64,000 nucleotides of DNA from Effusibacillus dendaii (GTDB lineage: Bacteria > Bacillota > Bacilli > Tumebacillales > Effusibacillaceae), in contig NZ_AP023366.1 of NCBI RefSeq assembly GCF_015097055.1, positions 124,001-188,000 of the forward strand, in the 5' to 3' direction. How positions within the stretch are numbered: the stretch's first letter is position 1; the number at the start of each line of letters is the position of its first letter. A program made the translations under genes and the position numbers. The notes below the pieces were generated by a model that saw nothing but the letters and a program-made list of their open reading frames with translations, made no database searches and was not told where the DNA came from. Positions 1 through 7,480 of this stretch are shown here, in pieces.

Positions 1-563
1 TGCGAGTTATCGCAGGCGATCTGAAGGGCAGACGTCTGGCCGCTGTACCCGGCCGCAGCACACGCCCTACCACCGACAAGGTAAAAGAATCAGTGTTCAA
101 CATTATCGGACCTTATTTTGACGGGGGAAGCGTACTCGATCTGTTTGCCGGTACGGGAGGCTTAGGGATTGAAGCGTTGTCGCGCGGGATGGAACAGGCT
201 GTTTTTATTGACCAGGACCCCAAAGCATTGCAGGTGGTCAGGCGGAACATAGAGGCATGCCAGTTGTCGGATCGGGTGGAAATCCACCGTTCGGACGCTA
301 GGCGTTCGCTGTCCTGGCTGTCGCAGAAAGGCTGTTCGTTTGACCTCGTTTTCCTCGACCCTCCTTATCATCTGACGATCATTCCGGAGTTGGTAAGAGG
401 ATTGGCGGAACGCCGATTATTGAAGGAGGGAGCGCTGTTGGTAGCGGAACACAGCGCGAGCAGCGAACTCCCCGAAGAAATTGATGCGATGCATCGGTGG
501 AAGTTTGTTACATATGGTGATACGTCTATCAGTTTTTATCAGAAAGGAACGGGTTTTCCATGA
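1..563 (+). CDS. rsmD: 16S rRNA (guanine(966)-N2)-methyltransferase RsmD, missing only the first base
   Basis: RsmD methylates guanine 966 of 16S rRNA during 30S assembly, using S-adenosylmethionine. The reading frame is open from the window edge. The first two bases, TG, complete an ATG or GTG whose first base lies just outside, giving about 187 residues, the normal family length. Motif I (DLFAGTGGLGIEA, about residues 47-59) binds the cofactor, and the catalytic DPPY motif is near residues 120-123. An internal GTG at 93 could be mistaken for the start, but conserved N-terminal sequence (RVIAGDLKGRRL) lies before it. The stop overlaps the coaD start by four bases (ATGA), implying translational coupling. 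Same rsmD-coaD order as in Bacillus. Confidence 0.95.
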   Translation, partial: RVIAGDLKGRRLAAVPGRSTRPTTDKVKESVFNIIGPYFDGGSVLDLFAGTGGLGIEALSRGMEQAVFIDQDPKALQVVRRNIEACQLSDRVEIHRSDARRSLSWLSQKGCSFDLVFLDPPYHLTIIPELVRGLAERRLLKEGALLVAEHSASSELPEEIDAMHRWKFVTYGDTSISFYQKGTGFP

Positions 564-1039
564 CGATTGCTGTTTATCCAGGAAGTTTCGATCCAGTTAC
601 GTTGGGCCACATTGACATTGCGGAGCGAGCGGCGAAAATTTTTGACAAAGTGATTATTGCCGTAATGGTGAATCCGCACAAAAATGCGCTGTTCACCGTT
701 GAGCAGCGGAAGGATTTAATTTCAGAAGCGGTTAAGCATATTCCCAATATTGAAGTCGACAGTTTCCCTGGTTTGTTGGTCCACTACGTACAGAACAAAG
801 GTGCCAAAGTGATTGTCAAGGGGCTGCGCGCGGTGTCCGATTTTGAATCGGAACTGTCAATGGCCTCGATTAACTGGGCGATGTATTCGGGCGCCGAAAC
901 GTTTTTTATTCCGACAAATTCAAAATATTCCTATATCAGTTCCAGTCTGGTGAAAGAAATTGCCCGCCACAACGGGCCGATCGAAGATTTTGTAACTCCT
1001 TATGTCTGTCAGGCGCTGCGCCAAGTAAATCAACACTAA
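560..1039 (+). CDS. coaD: Phosphopantetheine adenylyltransferase
   Basis: CoaD transfers AMP from ATP to 4'-phosphopantetheine, the fourth step of coenzyme A synthesis in the cytosol. The 159-residue protein has the full nucleotidyltransferase fold: YPGSFDP at 6-12, the TLGH (TxGH) motif at 14-17 and the C-terminal ISSSLVKE nucleotide-binding motif at 126-133. Length matches the bacterial family. The ATG overlaps the rsmD stop. A patatin-like gene follows after 21 bases with its own AGGAGG site. In Bacillus the sporulation gene ylbJ lies between coaD and ylbK; it is absent here. Confidence 0.97.
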   Translation: MTIAVYPGSFDPVTLGHIDIAERAAKIFDKVIIAVMVNPHKNALFTVEQRKDLISEAVKHIPNIEVDSFPGLLVHYVQNKGAKVIVKGLRAVSDFESELSMASINWAMYSGAETFFIPTNSKYSYISSSLVKEIARHNGPIEDFVTPYVCQALRQVNQH

Positions 1040-1060
1040 CAGACAGGAGGCGACCGCTTC

Positions 1061-1870
1061 ATGACGATGCCAAAAATCGGCCTGGCGCTCGGTGCTGGAG
1101 GCGCTCGCGGATTTGCTCATGTGGGCGTGTTGCAGGTGTTTGAAGAAAACGGAATTCCCGTGGATGCGTTAGCCGGCAGCTCGATGGGCAGTCTGGTGGC
1201 CGCTTTTTACGCAAGCGGAATGGAAACCAAATATATGGAAATGCTAGCGGTAAACTTGAAACGAAAGCACTGGATTGATTTCACGATCCCCAAAATCGGA
1301 TTTGTGTCGGGCAACAAGATTACGGAAATGCTGAAACTATTGACAAAAGGGATGCATATTGAAAACGCCAGGATCCCTTTGGCGATCGTGGCTACCGACA
1401 TTGAAAAGGGGGAACGGGTGATTTTTCACGAAGGTCCGATGTACCAGGCGGTTCGCGCCAGCATCTCCATACCGGGCGTGTTCGTTCCTTATCCCTACAG
1501 GGATCGTTTGCTGGTGGACGGTGGCGTCATTGATCGGGTACCGATTACGCCTTGCCGCGAACTGGGCGTTGATTTGGTGATAGCGGTGGATGTGGGGCTG
1601 TATGACCAGGAGCTTCAGGTGAAAAGCATTTTTGACGTGTTTTTCCAATCGATCGAAATTATGGAACGGGAGATCCTGAAAACCCGCATTTTGGATGCCA
1701 GTCATGTGATTCGGCCAGATGTCGGGCATATATCGTCAACCGCTTTTACGCAGATTGAGGAATGTATTGAACGGGGCCGCCAGGCCGCGTTAGAGGCAGT
1801 GGAACCGATCCGTCAGTTGATTGAAAAATGGAAAGGAGAACAGACGGTTGCCTACGAAATCGACAGCTAA
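1061..1870 (+). CDS. Patatin-like phospholipase family protein (YlbK/RssA type)
   Basis: Predicted serine acyl hydrolase of the bacterial patatin family; the natural substrate is not known from sequence. The N terminus has the oxyanion-hole glycine run GAGGARG (residues 11-17), the nucleophile elbow GSSMGS with Ser41, and the catalytic Asp in DGG at 153-155, so the Ser-Asp dyad is complete. Length is 269 residues with no signal peptide or clear membrane segment. It lies where ylbK lies in Bacillus, between coaD and the PDZ protease. A strong AGGAGGCGA site precedes the ATG. The 3' end overlaps the next gene by 23 bases. Confidence 0.9.
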   Translation: MTMPKIGLALGAGGARGFAHVGVLQVFEENGIPVDALAGSSMGSLVAAFYASGMETKYMEMLAVNLKRKHWIDFTIPKIGFVSGNKITEMLKLLTKGMHIENARIPLAIVATDIEKGERVIFHEGPMYQAVRASISIPGVFVPYPYRDRLLVDGGVIDRVPITPCRELGVDLVIAVDVGLYDQELQVKSIFDVFFQSIEIMEREILKTRILDASHVIRPDVGHISSTAFTQIEECIERGRQAALEAVEPIRQLIEKWKGEQTVAYEIDS

Positions 1871-2894
1871 GAAAAGAGTTATCCGGGCACTGGTCGCGCT
1901 GGTGCTGGTTGCTTCTCTGTTTATCCCGCTGCCATATTACGTTTTTCAGCCCGGTTCGGCAGACGAACTGCAGCCGATGCTGTCGGTAGCTAACGGACAG
2001 AAGGATGAAAAAGGCACATTGATGATGACTACGGTGATGACGGTACCGACTCGAAATATATATTATTATCTTTACGGGTTGGTTTGGCCTAATCGGCAAG
2101 TGGTTCCCCGCCAGGAGGTAGACCAGGGGATGTCGGGCGCCGATTACCAGAAAGTGCTGCAGCACATGATGAGTTCCTCGCAGGAAAGCGCGATTGTAGC
2201 AGCGATGCGCTATTTGAAAATGCCGGTTCAAATGTCTTATTTTGGGGTGATTGTGGCACAGGTGCTGCCTGACTCGAAAGCGAAAGGGGTCTTGCAGCCG
2301 GGTGACCTGATCGAACAGGTCGACGGCAAACCCATGCTGAAATCGGAAGATCTGATCAGTTATCTGGCCAATAAAAAAGTAGGCGATAAAGTACGGATCG
2401 AGTTTACGAGGGATAACCAACGGCAAACAGCCGATGTGGAATTGATTGGGCTGCCTAGCCAAGGCAATAGCGGGCAGCCGACGCGGCCCGGTTTGGGGAT
2501 TCAGCCGATTACCAAGCAGAAAGTGGAGAATTTGCTGAAAGTGGATTTCCATACGGAAAATATCGGAGGGCCTTCCGCTGGATTGATGTTTGCTCTTGAA
2601 ATCGTTTCGCAGTTAACGCCTGGCGATTTGACAAAAGGACATCGCATTGCAGGTACCGGAACGATTGACGCAAACGGAAATGTGGGTCAAATCGGCGGGA
2701 TTGAGCACAAAATTGTGGCAGCCGATGAAAAAGGCGCGGAAATCTTTTTTGCCCCGGCCGATCCGCCAAATAATCCGGAACTCACAAACACGAAAGACGC
2801 GATGAAAAAAGCGGCTGAAATCAAGACGAAGATGAAAATCGTGCCCGTCAAAAATCTGGCAGAAGCGGTCGATTATCTGCAGAAGCTGCCGTGA
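1848..2894 (+). CDS. PDZ-domain S16 (Lon-type) membrane-anchored serine protease, YlbL/SepM family
   Basis: Membrane-tethered processing protease. The reading frame opens earlier (TTG at 1821), but a GGAGA ribosome site at 1835-1839 points to the TTG at 1848, giving 348 residues and a basic N terminus before the single membrane segment (about residues 12-32). A PDZ domain follows (about 130-200), then a Lon-type S16 domain with catalytic Ser243 in GGPSAGL and Lys288 in GGIEHK. In streptococci SepM trims competence peptide; in Bacillus YlbL degrades a division inhibitor. The target here is unknown. Translationally coupled to the patatin gene. Confidence 0.9.
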   Translation: MPTKSTAKKRVIRALVALVLVASLFIPLPYYVFQPGSADELQPMLSVANGQKDEKGTLMMTTVMTVPTRNIYYYLYGLVWPNRQVVPRQEVDQGMSGADYQKVLQHMMSSSQESAIVAAMRYLKMPVQMSYFGVIVAQVLPDSKAKGVLQPGDLIEQVDGKPMLKSEDLISYLANKKVGDKVRIEFTRDNQRQTADVELIGLPSQGNSGQPTRPGLGIQPITKQKVENLLKVDFHTENIGGPSAGLMFALEIVSQLTPGDLTKGHRIAGTGTIDANGNVGQIGGIEHKIVAADEKGAEIFFAPADPPNNPELTNTKDAMKKAAEIKTKMKIVPVKNLAEAVDYLQKLP

Positions 2895-2963
2895 AGGAAA
2901 GCAGCCTTTCGCATCTTGTCCGCGAGATACGGAGTCTGTACGTCTGCTTCCGGGTCTCCGGGT

Positions 2964-4184
2964 TTAACTGCCCAATCGAACAACAGGCACCTCCGCCTCC
3001 CGCCGCCGATTTTCCGGCGTCCGGTTGACATAGGCGAGCCCGTATAGATCAGACGCCCGCAGATTCATTTCCACCATCGGGGGAACTTCTTTTGCGATGG
3101 ATGTAAAAATCGGCAGGGTACTGACCGACGCCGCCTCTTTCAGAAGGTGTCTGCCTGTTTCGGTAAACCCGAGTACCCGGATCGAATCCGGCCCATTTTC
3201 CAAATGGAGAGAATCAGCCGTCTGTTTTCGGATGCCCAGCAGAAGAGAGGTCAAAGCGCGTTGTATGCGTGTCCATGTATAGCTTCTCGTCTTCACCCGG
3301 TATAGCAACTCGGAAGTACGTGATGCATACGGAAGCGATTCCAACATGCGAACGGCCAGACCTTGATCCACATGCAGATACGTTTCCAATTCCCGCACAG
3401 TAGAACGGGCCAACAGGGCAAAAATCGGCTGGGTGAAGGAATCCCAGTCGACGGGTCCACGACCGGCGGCGAACTCTCCCCGCATAATTTCCAAATTGAC
3501 GGCGGGCAGATAGGAATCGATCGGTTGACCGTCAGCAATCGCGCGGCGAATCGCGGTGGCGCTGGCGATCGATCGGTCGCTGAAGGTGGCATCATGATAA
3601 TGGGCTGCCATTCGGCCGATTGTAAAAGGGCGAATCGAACTGTTCAGTTTTTGCAGGGCATGCAGGTATTCGATCCCTAACATATTGTTTGGGTGATCCA
3701 CGATTTCCGGGTCGAGGGTCCCTGTAGTCGCTGCATATTCCCGCAAGGATGCGGCATAAGCGGCGGGATAGGCAAGTCCCTGCTTGATTTTTGTCTGAAG
3801 AATCGATTGCAGGGCGGGTGGCGGATCTGCTATGAGAGCAGCCAGTTGCTGCAGGGAGCGCAGATCCCCTTTTTCGCTGCCAAAACAAATCGAATCGACT
3901 ACCCCGCAACGGTCGAGAGTGGCAACCGCGCCGAACGCAAACAAACGAGCGCTTTGTATGCTGTAAAAAATCGGGAGTTCCAACACGAGATCCACACCGT
4001 TCTGGAGGGCCATTTCCGTCCGGGCCCATTTGTTTACGATCGCTGGTTCTCCCCGCTGCAAAAAATGACCGCTCATCACTGCTACGATGGCATCGGCACC
4101 TGTTACCTTTTTGGTTTGCTGGATATGATAACAATGTCCGTTATGCATGGGATTGTATTCGACAATTACACCGGCAGCCCGCAT
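2964..4184 (-). CDS. tmcAL: tRNA(Met) cytidine acetate ligase TmcAL (YlbM)
   Basis: TmcAL uses acetate and ATP to make N4-acetylcytidine at the wobble position of elongator tRNA-Met. The 406-residue product has the nucleotidyltransferase HxGH-type motif HNGH at residues 14-17 behind GVIVEYNPM, diagnostic of the family. Length matches Bacillus YlbM (about 415). It is transcribed away from the DUF177-rpmF pair. The start is ATG with a GGGGGTG ribosome site. A near-consensus promoter (4214-4242) drives it and overlaps the forward promoter of the next gene. Confidence 0.93.
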   Translation of the reverse strand: MRAAGVIVEYNPMHNGHCYHIQQTKKVTGADAIVAVMSGHFLQRGEPAIVNKWARTEMALQNGVDLVLELPIFYSIQSARLFAFGAVATLDRCGVVDSICFGSEKGDLRSLQQLAALIADPPPALQSILQTKIKQGLAYPAAYAASLREYAATTGTLDPEIVDHPNNMLGIEYLHALQKLNSSIRPFTIGRMAAHYHDATFSDRSIASATAIRRAIADGQPIDSYLPAVNLEIMRGEFAAGRGPVDWDSFTQPIFALLARSTVRELETYLHVDQGLAVRMLESLPYASRTSELLYRVKTRSYTWTRIQRALTSLLLGIRKQTADSLHLENGPDSIRVLGFTETGRHLLKEAASVSTLPIFTSIAKEVPPMVEMNLRASDLYGLAYVNRTPENRRREAEVPVVRLGS

Positions 4185-4213
4185 AGGACACCCCCGTTTG
4201 AGAATTCTTCGAT

Positions 4214-4242
4214 ATTATAGCAATCCTCCCTATCGTTGACAA
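4214..4242 (-). promoter_or_regulatory. Sigma-A promoter of tmcAL
   Basis: Read on the minus strand: -35 TTGTCA (4242-4237), 17-base spacer, -10 TATAAT (4219-4214), one mismatch in twelve. Its -35 hexamer overlaps the -35 hexamer of the forward promoter at 4236-4241, so two polymerases cannot bind at once. Confidence 0.8.
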
Positions 4243-4264
4243 TTTATCGCCTGCTCGATATAAT
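4236..4264 (+). promoter_or_regulatory. Perfect consensus sigma-A promoter of the DUF177-rpmF operon
   Basis: TTGACA at 4236-4241, a 17-base spacer, and TATAAT at 4259-4264: all twelve consensus bases with ideal spacing. It drives the DUF177 and ribosomal protein L32 genes. Confidence 0.9.
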
Positions 4265-4292
4265 TAAAAACGTTGCTTATGAGGTGATATCG

Positions 4293-4796
4293 TTGAAACT
4301 GCGATGGCGCGATGTGCACGAACAACCGCAGGGCATTGATTTGAACGAAACCATTGAATTGCCAAATCTGGTAAAAGAGAATCGGCAAGTGATATCGATG
4401 CGACCGGTGGTCGTCGATTTGCATGCGCAAGAGGTTTCACATACCCTTTCGGTTTTGGGGGCACTTCATACGGAAGTGACCTACCGCTGTTCCCGCTGTT
4501 TAACAGAAACGGAACTCTCGCTGGATGTACCGTTTTCAGAGCAGTTTGTACGGACGGAGCAGGAGATGGAGGAAGACGAGGATCGGATTTTGGTAACAGG
4601 CGATACGATCGAGTTTGATCCTTATCTCGAACAGGAAATCCTGTTGGCCATGCCGCTCAATCCGGTATGTGAGGAATCGTGCGCCGGGCTGTGTCCGGTC
4701 TGCGGAATCAACCGGAATGAGCAAACCTGCAATTGTACAACGGAACGGATGGATCCCCGTTTAGCCGATTTGGCTAAGCTGTTAAATCCGGAATAA
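4293..4796 (+). CDS. YceD/DUF177 family metal-binding protein (YlbN)
   Basis: Conserved small protein linked to 23S rRNA biogenesis in bacteria and plants; biochemical role unsettled. A GAGGTGA ribosome site at 4281-4287 selects the TTG at 4293, giving 167 residues. Zinc-type cysteines are visible: CSRC at 66-69 and a C-terminal cluster from about residue 126 (CEESC, CPVC, CNC). The gene stands just before rpmF, its conserved partner in most bacteria, and shares its promoter. Confidence 0.9.
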   Translation: MKLRWRDVHEQPQGIDLNETIELPNLVKENRQVISMRPVVVDLHAQEVSHTLSVLGALHTEVTYRCSRCLTETELSLDVPFSEQFVRTEQEMEEDEDRILVTGDTIEFDPYLEQEILLAMPLNPVCEESCAGLCPVCGINRNEQTCNCTTERMDPRLADLAKLLNPE

Positions 4797-4832
4797 AAAG
4801 TTTAGGTCTCTCTGTATAAGGAGGTGGAGCAA

Positions 4833-5009
4833 ATGGCAGTACCGCAAAGGCGTACATCGAAAACCCGCAAACGCATGCGCCGCACTCACTTTAAATTGAC
4901 GGTTCCAGGCATGATCGCATGCCCCCAGTGTGGAGAAATGAAATTGTCGCACCGCATCTGCAATAATTGCGGCTATTATAAAGGTCGTGCAGTGGTGAAT
5001 CAAGACTGA
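4833..5009 (+). CDS. rpmF: 50S ribosomal protein L32
   Basis: Small ribosomal protein of 58 residues beginning [17 protein letters not shown], typical of L32. It is the zinc-ribbon form, with CPQC and CNNC pairs. The start is the ATG at 4833, nine bases after AAGGAGGTG, rather than the in-frame GTG at 4824 inside the ribosome site. A strong terminator follows at 5024. Confidence 0.98.
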   Translation: MAVPQRRTSKTRKRMRRTHFKLTVPGMIACPQCGEMKLSHRICNNCGYYKGRAVVNQD

Positions 5010-5023
5010 TTTTCAATTGAAGC

Positions 5024-5080
5024 AAGAGTCCTTGTAACATGCCCGTTTGGGCATTCGTTACAGGACTCTTTTTTCTTTTA
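5024..5080 (+). terminator. Intrinsic terminator after rpmF
   Basis: Inverted arms at 5024-5038 and 5057-5070 (14 pairs with one bulged T), followed by TTTTTTCTTTT. Confidence 0.9.
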
Positions 5081-5156
5081 GGACCAAAATTTACAAGTTA
5101 TAAAGAGGGGATAGACTGCACATCGTATAGGTACACCACTGAATGGAGAGAAAAAC

Positions 5157-5249
5157 ATGCATGAATACCCAACAGAAACAATTTGGATCTGTTGCGGCTT
5201 AGAAAAAACACGTTACTGCACAGTGGTGTGTGGCATGGAGCTCACTTGA
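5157..5249 (+). CDS. Possible 30-residue cysteine-rich peptide
   Basis: An ATG at 5157 follows GGAGAG by a few bases and opens a 30-codon frame ending TGA at 5249. The product contains ICCG, YC and VCG, four cysteines in 30 residues. It lies in the 318-base gap between rpmF and the spore protein gene, and its last codons overlap the putative sigma-G -35 of the latter. No family recognised; may be chance. Apart from this, the terminator and the candidate promoter, nothing else is seen in the gap. Confidence 0.25.
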   Translation: MHEYPTETIWICCGLEKTRYCTVVCGMELT

Positions 5250-5278
5250 ATTTTAAGTTTTAAGTGTGCTGCATGCTA
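5247..5278 (+). promoter_or_regulatory. Candidate sigma-G (forespore) promoter of the spore protein gene
   Basis: TGAATT at 5247-5252 and CATGCTA at 5272-5278 resemble the sigma-G elements TGAATA and CATACTA, but the 19-base spacer is slightly long. Supported by its position 50 bases ahead of an alpha/beta SASP gene. Confidence 0.45.
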
Positions 5279-5327
5279 CTAACTACATTGTTGGTGGCAA
5301 AACTAAACTATTGGAGGAGTGATTAGG

Positions 5328-5528
5328 ATGCCAGGAGGAAATCGAAATCAAAAGCTGGTTTCTGGTGCAGCTCAAGCTCTTGATCAAATGAAATATGAAA
5401 TTGCTCAGGAGTTTGGCGTGCAGCTGGGCGCAGACCAAACTTCCCGCCAAAACGGTTCGGTGGGTGGAGAAATCACCAAGCGTCTGGTGAAATTTGCTGA
5501 ACAGGCTTTGTCTGGCCGTCAGCAGTAA
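5328..5528 (+). CDS. Alpha/beta-type small acid-soluble spore protein
   Basis: DNA-coating protein of the dormant spore core, which protects DNA and is degraded on germination. The 66-residue product has the family signature: [12 protein letters not shown], containing the EIA cleavage site of germination protease GPR, and the second conserved block [14 protein letters not shown]. The ATG at 5328 is eight bases after TTGGAGGAG; an in-frame GTG at 5319 lies inside that site and is unlikely. Monocistronic. It shows that the organism forms endospores. Confidence 0.96.
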   Translation: MPGGNRNQKLVSGAAQALDQMKYEIAQEFGVQLGADQTSRQNGSVGGEITKRLVKFAEQALSGRQQ

Positions 5529-5554
5529 CAATCAAACAAATCTATATAAAAGTG

Positions 5555-5580
5555 GGCGCCTCTTTTGGCGCCTATTCCTG
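5555..5580 (+). terminator. Weak intrinsic terminator after the SASP gene
   Basis: Stem GGCGCC (5555-5560) with GGCGCC (5567-5572) around TCTTTT, followed by an imperfect T-rich run. Confidence 0.5.
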
Positions 5581-5692
5581 TTTGTGCGGCTCAATCATTT
5601 TTCCGCTGAATCTGTTGATTAGACCTGTACGAACCCGGGGCATATTGGAAGTAAAGTCTAAAAACGGGTTAGAAAGGTTGGCGTATAGGTCT

Positions 5693-6520
5693 ATGAGAAA
5701 CATGGTGAACGACGTAGTGGCTGTTATTGGAGGATCAAGCGGGATCGGGAAAGAATCCGCCAAATTATTTGCTGATCAAGGAGCGCAAGTTGTATTAATT
5801 GCCAGAGGAACCGACCGCTTGCGTGAAACAGCGGCGGAAATACAGAATCAGGGCAGAAGAGCGGACGTTATGAAAGCTGATGTTGCTTCCCTGGATGAAA
5901 TGCGGACGGCGGCGGAACGAATCAAAGCAACATACGGAAAATTGGATGTCCTGATTTACAGTGCGGCAGGTTTTTATTTATCACCGGTTGAAACGATGGA
6001 TCTAACCGTTGCCAAACAGTTGATGGAGATCAATTATTGGGGGGCCTTGCACACGACCCAAGCATTTTTGCCCGTAATCCGAAAAGGGGAGCGTAAATCG
6101 ATGGTCTATATTTCTTCTCTGTCTGCCCAGTGCACGCCGCCTTTTTTTACAGCGTACGCAGCCACCAAACATGCGCTGCGAGGGTTTCTGCTGTCATTAC
6201 GTCAGGAACTCAGGCCGGAAGGAATTCATGTCGGAATGGTTTCACCGGGTCCGGTACAGACTCCCTTAATTGAAAAGGATCTGCATCAGGATATGTATCG
6301 TTTGCCTTTTGGGATCCCTGTGTTGAAACCGGAATCAGCAGCCAAAGCCGTTCTCAGAAGTGTAAAAACGCGGAAAGGAGATCTTGTTGTCCCCGCAAGA
6401 ATAGCTGCCGCAGCCAGGCTTGCCGCCGCATTCCCTTCCCTGGTAGAGACCTACTACCGCTTGTCGATTCCCGGTTGGAGGAAACATATAGAATCACTGG
6501 TAGGAAGGCGTCCGATCTAA
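5693..6520 (+). CDS. Short-chain dehydrogenase/reductase family oxidoreductase
   Basis: NAD(P)-dependent oxidoreductase with a Rossmann fold; substrate unknown. From the ATG at 5693 the protein has 275 residues. The cofactor loop is GGSSGIG (about 13-19), the catalytic serine lies in YISSLS (about 142), and the catalytic Tyr155 and Lys159 form YAATK. The frame is open upstream to 5552, but that stretch overlaps the SASP terminator and resembles no SDR N terminus, so the later start is preferred. A C-terminal extension of about 40 residues follows the substrate loop. It stands alone, before a lipase-like gene with its own ribosome site. Confidence 0.85.
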   Translation: MRNMVNDVVAVIGGSSGIGKESAKLFADQGAQVVLIARGTDRLRETAAEIQNQGRRADVMKADVASLDEMRTAAERIKATYGKLDVLIYSAAGFYLSPVETMDLTVAKQLMEINYWGALHTTQAFLPVIRKGERKSMVYISSLSAQCTPPFFTAYAATKHALRGFLLSLRQELRPEGIHVGMVSPGPVQTPLIEKDLHQDMYRLPFGIPVLKPESAAKAVLRSVKTRKGDLVVPARIAAAARLAAAFPSLVETYYRLSIPGWRKHIESLVGRRPI

Positions 6521-6613
6521 TTTTTTACTGACTTTCCGGTACTAAGAGCAGCGGTCATTGCTCATACTTAAGGGGAAGTTTCAAACCACCAAAGAAGGAG
6601 CTTGACAAATGCC

Positions 6614-7423
6614 ATGTTACCGGAGCTCTTTTATCGTTCATGGGTCCCGCAGAGATCAAAGCTCACTTTGGTAACGCTTCACGGAGCGGGTCAGCATTCG
6701 GGACTGTTTAGGGATTTGGGGACGCATTGTTCACAACAAAGTATTGCCGTCTATGCTCCGGATTTGCGAGGGTTTGGTCAATCGAAAGGAAAACGCGGGC
6801 ATGTATATTCGTTTTTGGAATACCTGGAAGACCTTGATCATTTTATCGGGCATGTGAGAAAGATACATCCGGATGATCCTGTTTTCTTGATGGGGCACAG
6901 TATGGGTGGGACGATTGTGGTTCGTTATGGACAAGAACGGCGGAGCAGCGTTCAGGGGGCGATTCTGTTAGCGCCCGCCTTAAAAATACGCCCGTTTATT
7001 CCGAAATCCGTACTGTATCCATTATACGTATTGTCCAGGGTAGCTCCAGAATTGAGCTTTGATCTGACCCGATGGGGGAAAGCCTTATCCGCGATTTGCC
7101 AATTCGAGTTTTCTGACACCATTTCCGAAGATGCCGATCCGTTATCGATCAATCGGTTTACGGCTCGCTGGTGTACGGAACTGTTGATGAACGCCCGCCA
7201 AGCAATGAGCAGAGCGAATCAATTTCGAATTCCTGTATTATGCCTGTGCGGTGAGGAGGATCCGGTCGTCGATCCGGCTGCCATTGAACAATTTCATAAT
7301 TTATTGCAGGTACCGGATAAACGCTTCTTGTTGTTACCGTATGCAAAACATCGTCTCCTGCAGGATCACAATAGGCAGCATGTGTATGAACACATTATGA
7401 AGTGGTTAAAAGAACGTGTTTGA
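6614..7423 (+). CDS. Alpha/beta hydrolase, monoacylglycerol lipase/lysophospholipase-like
   Basis: Serine hydrolase of the lysophospholipase family, likely acting on monoacylglycerols or lysolipids. The 269-residue product has the oxyanion-hole LHGAGQHSGLF near residue 22, nucleophile elbow GHSMGG with Ser96, the acid in the loop containing PVVDP, and the base in YAKHRLL near the C terminus. No signal peptide, so cytosolic. Two starts compete: the TTG at 6602 is only two bases from AAGGAG, while the ATG at 6614 is 13 away; the ATG is chosen. A convergent terminator follows. Confidence 0.83.
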   Translation: MLPELFYRSWVPQRSKLTLVTLHGAGQHSGLFRDLGTHCSQQSIAVYAPDLRGFGQSKGKRGHVYSFLEYLEDLDHFIGHVRKIHPDDPVFLMGHSMGGTIVVRYGQERRSSVQGAILLAPALKIRPFIPKSVLYPLYVLSRVAPELSFDLTRWGKALSAICQFEFSDTISEDADPLSINRFTARWCTELLMNARQAMSRANQFRIPVLCLCGEEDPVVDPAAIEQFHNLLQVPDKRFLLLPYAKHRLLQDHNRQHVYEHIMKWLKERV

Positions 7424-7434
7424 GAAGACCAAAG

Positions 7435-7460
7435 AAACCAGTTCGCCGCGAACTGGTTTA
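7435..7460. terminator. Terminator between convergent genes
   Basis: Near-perfect 11-base-pair stem (7435-7445 with 7449-7459) around CCG. AT-rich sequence on both sides suits it to serve the hydrolase gene and the facing aldolase-family gene. Confidence 0.75.
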
Positions 7461-7480
7461 TATGTTTAAAAAAGGGATTT

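Noticed and set aside
6534-6543. FapR half-site GGTACTAA upstream of the alpha/beta hydrolase
   Set aside because: Only one half of the palindrome is present, and no promoter is positioned over it.
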